DNA of 55,764 bases. Source: a virus. Below are positions 50,755 through 55,764 of this stretch, piece after piece; the stretch's first letter is position 1; each line of letters opens with the position of its first letter. The stretch spans positions 1 through 55,764 of IMG/VR virus record IMGVR_UViG_3300047494_000274. One strand, 5' to 3'. Position numbers and translations under genes: made by a program. The notes below the pieces were generated by a model that saw nothing but the letters and a program-made list of their open reading frames with translations, had not been told where the DNA came from and did not search any database.

Positions 50755-51210
50755 CTATGTCCTCAACGCCAGCGGAGCGCGCAACACCAGCCGATACAGA
50801 TACGGGCCGCCACCTACCTCCGACCAGGTCGCCGACACGATCTCCAGCAGCACCTCCGCCAACGCCGTATCCGGCAGCACCACGCCAAGCGCGACTGCAA
50901 ACAGCGTCTCCGCCGAGTCATACCCGAGCGCCCCGACCAGGGCGCTTACCGCCGTCACCGAAACCAGCAGTTCGTACACCGCTGGCGCACTCGCCGTATT
51001 AGTCAGCCCCGAAGGCACCCTCGGCCTTACCCGCCGAAACACCACCGGGCACAGGTCTGAATCCTGAAACTGCGGCGTCGCCAGTCCAAGCTGCTCGCCA
51101 TCGTCGTCCGGGTTCGCGGCGGCTGGCACGCGCAGCAATACCCGCCGCCCACCCACCGTTCGCAGCAGCGAGTCCGCCGCCCGGACCGCCGCCTCCGTCA
51201 TGCTCGCCAT
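50755..51210 (-). CDS. Head-tail joining protein, unassigned
   Basis: The product is 151 aa if it starts at ATG 51210; a TTG at 51234 would add 8 residues and overlap the upstream gene by 20 nt. Beta-rich with a hydrophobic centre. Position after the connector gene suggests a head-closure role. No family recognised. Confidence 0.5.
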   Translation of the reverse strand: MASMTEAAVRAADSLLRTVGGRRVLLRVPAAANPDDDGEQLGLATPQFQDSDLCPVVFRRVRPRVPSGLTNTASAPAVYELLVSVTAVSALVGALGYDSAETLFAVALGVVLPDTALAEVLLEIVSATWSEVGGGPYLYRLVLRAPLALRT

Positions 51211-51214
51211 AGCG

Positions 51215-51838
51215 TCACCCGATCCTTTGCGCAAGATAAGGCCGCAGCAGCGCCTGGACCTGTGGGTCGATCAGGTTGCCGCTGAAGTACTGCATCTGCA
51301 TTGTGTCGAGCTTGCTGGACCGCACATTCAGCGCTGGCGTCGCCTGCGCGTTCTTCACGATCTGCGCGCACGCCACCTTCACTGCCGGAGGCACGACCAG
51401 CAGCCCTGCGGTGTACGTCACCTGGACCTCGTTGTAGTTCAGGCCAAGGAAATTCCTCGGAAACGTCAGCTCGCCCGTGTCCAGGTTCACGTCGACACTA
51501 TTTACATCCAGCTCGCTCCAGCTACCCGGCAAGCTGAACGCCCACGCCACCTGCGCCATCATCGGATCTTCGAGCTCACCTCGCCGAGGAGCCGTATATC
51601 GCACCTGCACATCGATCAGTGCCGTCAGCGCCGGAGCGATCGCATTCAGCGGCATGTAGCTCAGCCGCACTGTCTGCGAGCCTGCCGTTAGCCGCATCCG
51701 TTCCACATATTGAGCCGCCAGCAGACTCGGCCGCCGACAGTAGCTCTCCATCAGCGCCGAAGCCGTCGTCACCCAATCCGCGGTCGTCTCCGGCGGCAGC
51801 CCGTAAAGCACATACTCCTCGGGCAAGAGATACCCCAT
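51215..51838 (-). CDS. Head-tail connector (gp6/gp15-like) protein
   Basis: The product is 207 aa. The N-terminus MGYLLPEEYVLYGLPPETTADWV and the segments LMESYCRRPSLL and VTYTAGLLVVPPAVKVACAQIVKNA are typical of head-tail connector adaptors of the HK97 gp6/SPP1 gp15 kind. GAGGAGG precedes the ATG. It lies directly downstream of the major capsid gene, after a terminator-like hairpin. Confidence 0.7.
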   Translation of the reverse strand: MGYLLPEEYVLYGLPPETTADWVTTASALMESYCRRPSLLAAQYVERMRLTAGSQTVRLSYMPLNAIAPALTALIDVQVRYTAPRRGELEDPMMAQVAWAFSLPGSWSELDVNSVDVNLDTGELTFPRNFLGLNYNEVQVTYTAGLLVVPPAVKVACAQIVKNAQATPALNVRSSKLDTMQMQYFSGNLIDPQVQALLRPYLAQRIG

Positions 51839-51884
51839 CTCGTCCTCCTCTCAGTCGGACACCCACGCAGCGATGAAAATGGAA

Positions 51885-51912
51885 CGGGGACAGGCACCCA
51901 TGCCCGTCCCCG
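51885..51912 (-). terminator. Terminator-like hairpin after the capsid gene
   Basis: The arms CGGGGAC/GTCCCCG plus inner GGC/GCC form a hairpin followed on the minus strand by TTCCATTTTC. It lies between the capsid stop and the connector gene and would raise capsid mRNA relative to downstream genes. Confidence 0.6.
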
Positions 51913-51938
51913 CCTTGTCTGCTTCCTTCGTCTCTGCT

Positions 51939-52910
51939 CTATCGATCCACGAGCACCTGATAGTGGGCATAGTTGGCGCCCTTCACTACAAGGCCGCCGA
52001 ACTTTACCACCACATACTGCGAAGCCAGCGATCCGGGCACTCCCAGTTGGAAGACCCGCGGATTCGGCTCGCTCAGCCAGTGGTACTCAATCATGTCCTC
52101 GGTCACGATGTACGCCGGAAGAACCGCGCTCCCCGATCCCGGAACGCCGGTATACCCCAACGTCCAGTCCGGGATCAGCGGCAGTTCGCCCGCCTGCGTC
52201 GCCATCGTCTTCACCGTGAATCCGCCCTCGATCGTCTTCGTGCTCAACACCACGTTGAACTCCGACTTCATCTCGCGGTCGATCAGGTCCAGCAGCACCG
52301 GGTTCGCATAGATCGCCGTCGGCCTCACGCCATACGAGGTGCTGGACACCATCGTTGCCACCGCTGACTTCAACCCATCCACAATGCTCGCCGCTGAACC
52401 CACCGTCACCGTATTGCCGCCCGCGACGATCTGCCCGATCGCGCCGTAATACTGCGTCGTCGTCGGAGCGCTCAGGCTGGTGTCCGTGCCGTTCCACAAC
52501 GCCACGTCATGCGTCCGCAGAACGCCGTCCACGGTATCGGTGAGGTCCTTCGCCTGCAGGTAAGCAAACTGACTCTGCTGCTGGCCCAGCTCGATGTCGA
52601 AGAGGTTGTAGTTGATCTGCGCCACCAGCGCCTTCAGCGGCACGCTGCGCTCCACGCGCGTCGGAGCCACCAGCGGTGCAACAATGTTGCGCGGATCGAC
52701 AAACCCGGCCGTCGCCGAAGGCGACGGAATCGCCGTCTCTTCAAAGAACCGCGACGGATGCCCCGTCGCCGGAACCTGCTTGATGCGTTGCCCAAAGATG
52801 CCCCTGCGCCGCACCAGGTCGGTGATCTCCGTCTGGTACATCGGTACTTCAATTGCGCCGGGTCCAATGTAGTCCGCCGTTGCATACAGGTCTGTAAACT
52901 TCGCGTTCAT
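51939..52910 (-). CDS. Major capsid protein of element B
   Basis: The product is 323 aa from ATG 52910 (AAAGGA upstream). The segments MYQTEITDLVRRRGIFGQRI, FVDPRNIVAPL, INYNLFDIELGQQQSQFAYLQAKDL and MIEYHWLSEPNPRVFQLGVPG recall the HK97-fold SU10-like/E-type major capsid proteins found in several phage groups. It follows protease and scaffold-like genes. It is not similar by eye to the 5253-6197 capsid protein of element A, indicating a separate origin. Confidence 0.8.
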   Translation of the reverse strand: MNAKFTDLYATADYIGPGAIEVPMYQTEITDLVRRRGIFGQRIKQVPATGHPSRFFEETAIPSPSATAGFVDPRNIVAPLVAPTRVERSVPLKALVAQINYNLFDIELGQQQSQFAYLQAKDLTDTVDGVLRTHDVALWNGTDTSLSAPTTTQYYGAIGQIVAGGNTVTVGSAASIVDGLKSAVATMVSSTSYGVRPTAIYANPVLLDLIDREMKSEFNVVLSTKTIEGGFTVKTMATQAGELPLIPDWTLGYTGVPGSGSAVLPAYIVTEDMIEYHWLSEPNPRVFQLGVPGSLASQYVVVKFGGLVVKGANYAHYQVLVDR

Positions 52911-52988
52911 GCGTGTCCTTTCCACTACCGTCAAGAATGGTTGTTGGAGCTTGCCTTCTACACCGCCGCCTTCCAGAGGGAGCGGCTT

Positions 52989-53375
52989 CTACACCAGGCC
53001 AGACCTCATGAGGTGAGCCTTCACCGCGATTCTCTGTTCGAGGCTCAAACTCGTCAAAGCCGCATCCAGCGCACCCGGATCGCCTCCGCCCTCCTGCTTC
53101 GCGAGCAAGCCGCCTTGCAGCGTCTTCCGCCCCTCCCGCGAGCCCGAAGAAGCGCGCAACTCGGCGATGGTCTTCTCCGCCTCTGCCAGCTTCTCCGCCA
53201 GCTCCGCTTCGCGGCTCGCATCCACGGTCGCCACGATCGGCCCCACCGCATCGGTTCCGGATGCCGCCAGCGCACGCTGCGGGATCGTCCGCTCCAGCAG
53301 CTCGATCGCCGCGTTCAATCGTCCCGCCAACTGGTCGAGCGTCTCGACCAGCCCATTTGAAATCTCACTCTCCAT
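52989..53375 (-). CDS. Scaffold-like coiled-coil protein
   Basis: The product is 128 aa. ATG at 53375 was chosen because AGGAG is 6 nt upstream of it (a nearer ATG abuts the site). The centre is a charged coiled coil (EAELAEKLAEAEKTIAELRA), then a Gly-rich linker and a basic amphipathic C-terminal helix (SLEQRIAVKAHLMRSG), as in scaffolding proteins. It precedes the capsid gene. Confidence 0.6.
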   Translation of the reverse strand: MESEISNGLVETLDQLAGRLNAAIELLERTIPQRALAASGTDAVGPIVATVDASREAELAEKLAEAEKTIAELRASSGSREGRKTLQGGLLAKQEGGGDPGALDAALTSLSLEQRIAVKAHLMRSGLV

Positions 53376-53439
53376 CGCCATCTCCTAATTCTTTCGTTCC
53401 TGTTGAGACAAGCAGTGCAAAATACAACGCCCGACTGCT

Positions 53440-53820
53440 TCAAGCCGCCGAAGGCTTTGCCTGCTGGACATTCAGGATGCTCACCACCGCCGATACCAGG
53501 CTCGATATGTAATTCGAATCCGCCTGGATTCCCGACTCCGCAAGCAGCGATGTCACCGCGTCTCCCGCTAGCAGCAGCACCTCGGCCAGCTTCTGCGTCC
53601 CGGTTCCGCTCTGCACCCCCGAAGCCGCATACTTCTGCTCCACCTGCAGCACTGCGGTCTGAATCAGCGTCGTCGCTGAGACCACTCCTGCGGCCACCGG
53701 CTGCACCTGCGGAAACAGCAGCGCCACCAGCTTTTCCACTGGGATGGCGTAGCTCACCGCCCAGTTGAGCCCCTTCATGAATCCCTTGCCGACATCCTCC
53801 AGCACACTGATAAAGCTCAT
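53440..53820 (-). CDS. Small helical protein with hydrophobic segments
   Basis: The product is 126 aa, ATG 53820 (AAGGGAG upstream). Several hydrophobic helices, none clearly membrane-spanning; Val/Ala/Leu-rich. It lies between the protease and scaffold-like genes. Unknown function. Confidence 0.55.
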   Translation of the reverse strand: MSFISVLEDVGKGFMKGLNWAVSYAIPVEKLVALLFPQVQPVAAGVVSATTLIQTAVLQVEQKYAASGVQSGTGTQKLAEVLLLAGDAVTSLLAESGIQADSNYISSLVSAVVSILNVQQAKPSAA

Positions 53821-53911
53821 CCGCATTCTCCCTTCAACCATTGCTTTGTCATCCTTCGCCGAAGGCGGAGGATCTGCTTCTTCTTCGTCGCCCCAACGCT
53901 GCGCGCCGCCT

Positions 53912-54538
53912 TTAACTCGCCGGCCGCGCCCCGCAACGTCCCTGGCTCAACCGAAAGCTCGTCCCCCGGTACGCCGCCTTCTCGCGCAGCAGAATCGCCG
54001 CCCCGGTAAATGTCGCCCGGGTTAGCGTCCACACCTGCGCCCGCATATCCGCGACATGGGCGTCGGCCAGCTCATAGCTCATCCCCATCGCGCCTTCCAC
54101 ATCCACCTTCTGCTCCATCTCCGGGAAGTCCTTGGCAAACAGGTACCCGGCCACCTTCAGCCGCTGCCCCTCCATCTGTGCCGCCGTGATGATGCCGCAC
54201 TTCCGCCGTGCGTCATGGCCGTCCCATCCTTCCTTGTAGTCGACTGCCATCCCCAGCAGGCTTGGCAACGCACTCTCGGCGGCCTGCCGAGTCAGAATGA
54301 CGCGATGCCCGCGCGACCCCGTCGGGGCCTTGTCGCTTGGCACGTCGACCAGTGTCAGCACACCCTCAAACGCCAGCCGGTTCGGGTGTCCATGGACCAC
54401 CGGAAACTCAACCGCCATCGCATGGAGCTGAAGCGACGGCGGCTGCAGCCGCGGGTTGAGCGTCCTCTGCGAAACTCGCAAAGGCCGCGCCGAAGCCAGC
54501 CGGCTCGTCTGCCGGTCCTGTGCTGCACCTTCCTTCAT
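53912..54538 (-). CDS. Prohead protease-like protein
   Basis: The product is 208 aa, ATG 54538 (AGGAG 5 nt upstream). An N-terminal basic segment precedes a beta domain with the residues expected for a herpesvirus-type prohead protease: GHDARRK (His108) and GMSYEL (Ser154), in the order and spacing of that family. It would cleave the scaffold and capsid after assembly. It lies upstream of the scaffold and capsid genes, a standard arrangement. Confidence 0.7.
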   Translation of the reverse strand: MKEGAAQDRQTSRLASARPLRVSQRTLNPRLQPPSLQLHAMAVEFPVVHGHPNRLAFEGVLTLVDVPSDKAPTGSRGHRVILTRQAAESALPSLLGMAVDYKEGWDGHDARRKCGIITAAQMEGQRLKVAGYLFAKDFPEMEQKVDVEGAMGMSYELADAHVADMRAQVWTLTRATFTGAAILLREKAAYRGTSFRLSQGRCGARPAS

Positions 54539-54566
54539 TGCGTCTCCTGTCTCGTTCTGGGTCTGG

Positions 54567-54998
54567 TTACTTTGTTGACTGCGCTTCGCTTTGCAACTCT
54601 GGCCCGGACTGCTGCGGGTTCGAAGATGAGGTCTCTGCATTGAGGCGCGCCAGCCGGACAGCCCTCATCTCTTTCAGGATTCGCCGGATCACGCTGCTAC
54701 CCCGACCCCGACCTTCCAATTGCTCCGACTCCATCGGTCTTTGATCGAAGCCTGCCAGCGCAGCCAGCGCCTTGGCATGCGGCACGCTCCCTTCGGTTGC
54801 CCGATCCATGAAGGTATCCACAATCTGCGGAAATCCCTCGGCAAGACGCTTCCGCACATAGTCCCTGCATAGCTCCGGCTTCAGCGGCGCGTTGCACTCT
54901 AACCCTTGTTCAAGCCGTTCTTTCTCGACCGAAGCTGTCGTCGTCCCACCCGTTGACTCACCCAGCCCTCCAGCCCCGGGTGTTTCCCGTCTTCCCAT
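54567..54998 (-). CDS. Possible small terminase or regulatory protein
   Basis: The product is 143 aa. A helical centre (LCRDYVRKRLAEGFPQIVDTFMDRATEG) and a basic C-terminus with RRILKEMRAVRLARL. The position upstream of the protease would suit a small terminase subunit, although the large subunit is encoded about 11 kb downstream. No clear HTH. Assignment is tentative. Confidence 0.5.
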   Translation of the reverse strand: MGRRETPGAGGLGESTGGTTTASVEKERLEQGLECNAPLKPELCRDYVRKRLAEGFPQIVDTFMDRATEGSVPHAKALAALAGFDQRPMESEQLEGRGRGSSVIRRILKEMRAVRLARLNAETSSSNPQQSGPELQSEAQSTK

Positions 54999-55073
54999 GC
55001 ATGGCCCCCCTCACCCGCCCTATCAGCCGCCAAAGCAACAGAGGCCTTTCATCCGCGCCCCCGGCAGACCGGG

Positions 55074-55110
55074 AAAAGAAAACGGGAGAGCAGCCCAAGG
55101 CCGCTCTCCC
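55074..55110 (-). terminator. Intrinsic terminator after the sigma-like gene
   Basis: On the minus strand GGGAGAGCGGCC...GGGCTGCTCTCCC is followed by GTTTTCTTTT: a long stem with a run of T. It ends transcription from the upstream sigma-like gene before the capsid operon. Confidence 0.85.
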
Positions 55111-55163
55111 GCTCCACTCCTACTTACAAATCAAGAATACCAACTACGCTCTATCCTTTCGGC

Positions 55164-55185
55164 ACTTATTTTTGGAACAATAAGT
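55164..55185. promoter_or_regulatory. Inverted repeat ACTTATT-N8-AATAAGT
   Basis: A 7-bp perfect inverted repeat with an 8-nt spacer lies in the AT-rich gap upstream of the capsid operon. It could be an operator or activator site. Confidence 0.45.
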
Positions 55186-55227
55186 CCCTTTAAAATAGCG
55201 AGTTAGCGCATTATTTCGAATTTCACC

Positions 55228-55764
55228 CTATTGACAGTCCTTTGCAGGTTCCAGCAATCCGACCGAGAGAAAGATCGCCGTTAGCCGGTCGATGGTCTGA
55301 CGATAGCGCCGAATCACCGTCCGCGGCGGCATCTTCAGCATCTTCGCCGTCTCCTGTTGTGTGTACTGCTGCAGCGCAATCCGCCGAACCAGCCACTGCT
55401 GCTCCCGATCCAGTCGCGAGATGCAGGTCTCCACATCGTGAATAAAGATAACCACATCCTCGAAGCTATGGACTTCATAGCTTGTGACGCGGCCCCGAAA
55501 CATCTCCTTGCCCAGCAGAGACGGCACCCTTCCCGCTTCCATGGACATTGCGACGTACCGCCTTAGCATCCCCTCCGTATATTTTCGGTAAAACGCCCTC
55601 TGAGGCTGCGGTGAAGTCGTTACCGCAGCCTCGATGCCAGACGTCGGCAAGCTCTCCTTGTGCTTATCCGATGGCACACTGGCCCACACCAGAGGAAGAG
55701 TCTGGGTGCAGAGATGAAGTGTTTCAGGACGCATCGTCGCAAAATTAAATGCAGTGGCGCTCAT
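55228..55764 (-). CDS. Sigma-70 region 4-like regulator (RinA/ECF-like)
   Basis: The product is 178 aa, with an ATG at the window edge; it may be complete. Residues about 112-168 form a helix-turn-helix of sigma region 4 type: ISRLDREQQWLVRRIALQQYTQQETAKMLKM, followed by PPRTVIRRYRQTIDRL. No region 2 is evident. Phage proteins of this kind (RinA-like) activate late genes. It is the first gene of element B in transcription order, insulated by a terminator, and likely controls the capsid operon. Confidence 0.65.
   Translation of the reverse strand: MSATAFNFATMRPETLHLCTQTLPLVWASVPSDKHKESLPTSGIEAAVTTSPQPQRAFYRKYTEGMLRRYVAMSMEAGRVPSLLGKEMFRGRVTSYEVHSFEDVVIFIHDVETCISRLDREQQWLVRRIALQQYTQQETAKMLKMPPRTVIRRYRQTIDRLTAIFLSVGLLEPAKDCQ

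Larger units (their letters stand above)
54999..55227. promoter_or_regulatory. AT-rich control region upstream of the capsid operon
   Basis: The region is 229 bp and noticeably less GC-rich than the rest. It holds an intrinsic terminator (55074-55110) and an inverted repeat (55164-55185) with TATTTT-like minus-strand sequence nearby (about 55192-55200). It is the only plausible place for the promoter of the element B capsid operon, but no clear -35/-10 pair is visible. Confidence 0.45.

Noticed and set aside
1-55764. tRNA, rRNA and CRISPR
   Set aside because: No CCA-ended cloverleaf candidate, no rRNA-like block and no spacer array caught my eye on either strand; a tRNA scan would be needed to exclude a degenerate tRNA.
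1-55764. Treating the whole window as one phage
   Set aside because: There are two different portals, two terminases and two capsid proteins with unlike motifs, so two elements are more likely.

Overview
The window is almost entirely phage-derived DNA from a GC-rich bacterium with a Gram-negative-type envelope: several products carry Sec signal peptides or lipoboxes. I see no chromosomal housekeeping gene, rRNA, tRNA or CRISPR array. An Acidobacteriota (Terriglobia-like) host is my best guess from the protein flavour, but it is weakly supported.

Element A, from base 1 (its left end lies outside the window) to about 36,211, is a Mu-type transposable prophage. It is organised divergently around a repressor/early-promoter switch at about 16.95 kb. 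To the left, on the minus strand, are a cleavable S24-type repressor, a lysis group (endolysin, lipoprotein, two holin/spanin-like membrane proteins), and then the Mu-order head module: gp26-like, gp27/DUF3486, gp28 terminase, gp29/DUF935 portal, gp30/SPP1-gp7, protease with a nested scaffold start, decoration protein, capsid protein, DUF1320, virion morphogenesis protein and gp37-like. A tail-tube-like protein follows and no contractile sheath is seen, so the virion is probably siphovirus-like (as in B3/D3112) rather than a myovirus. The tape measure and distal tail genes should lie off the left edge. To the right, on the plus strand, is a tightly overlapping early operon: a Ner/Cro-like gene, small Cys-rich proteins, MuA, MuB, about 20 small unknown genes, a gp16/GemA-like gene and a tandem-HTH regulator. 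It ends in a 2004-aa collagen-repeat fibre, a lipoprotein and a LuxR-type HTH gene. Repeats at 35.9-36.1 kb look like transposase sites of the right end, whose terminus I place near 36,211.

Element B, from about 36,212 to the right edge, reads entirely on the minus strand and carries a second, unrelated virion gene set. In transcription order it has a sigma-region-4-like regulator, a small-terminase candidate, a protease, a scaffold-like protein, a major capsid protein, connector/terminator-like proteins, a tube-like protein and a 1687-aa LamG+SGNH fibre. These are followed by terminase large subunit, a HipA-like kinase, a DUF3037 protein, portal, tail hub and two small membrane-associated proteins. 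The gene order is permuted, and no tape measure, integrase or endolysin is visible, which suggests a degenerate or domesticated capsid element. The HipA-like/DUF3037 pair sits between terminase and portal and is closed by its own terminator.

Element A seems to have transposed into a small gene at the downstream end of element B: the last 56 codons of that gene read through the phage end. The observations I rate highest are the HipA-like/DUF3037 cargo, the tape-measure-less capsid locus, signal peptides on both giant fibres, the altered Walker A motif of MuB, a duplicated terminator-plus-39-bp unit in the lysis region, and the predicted transposition junction.
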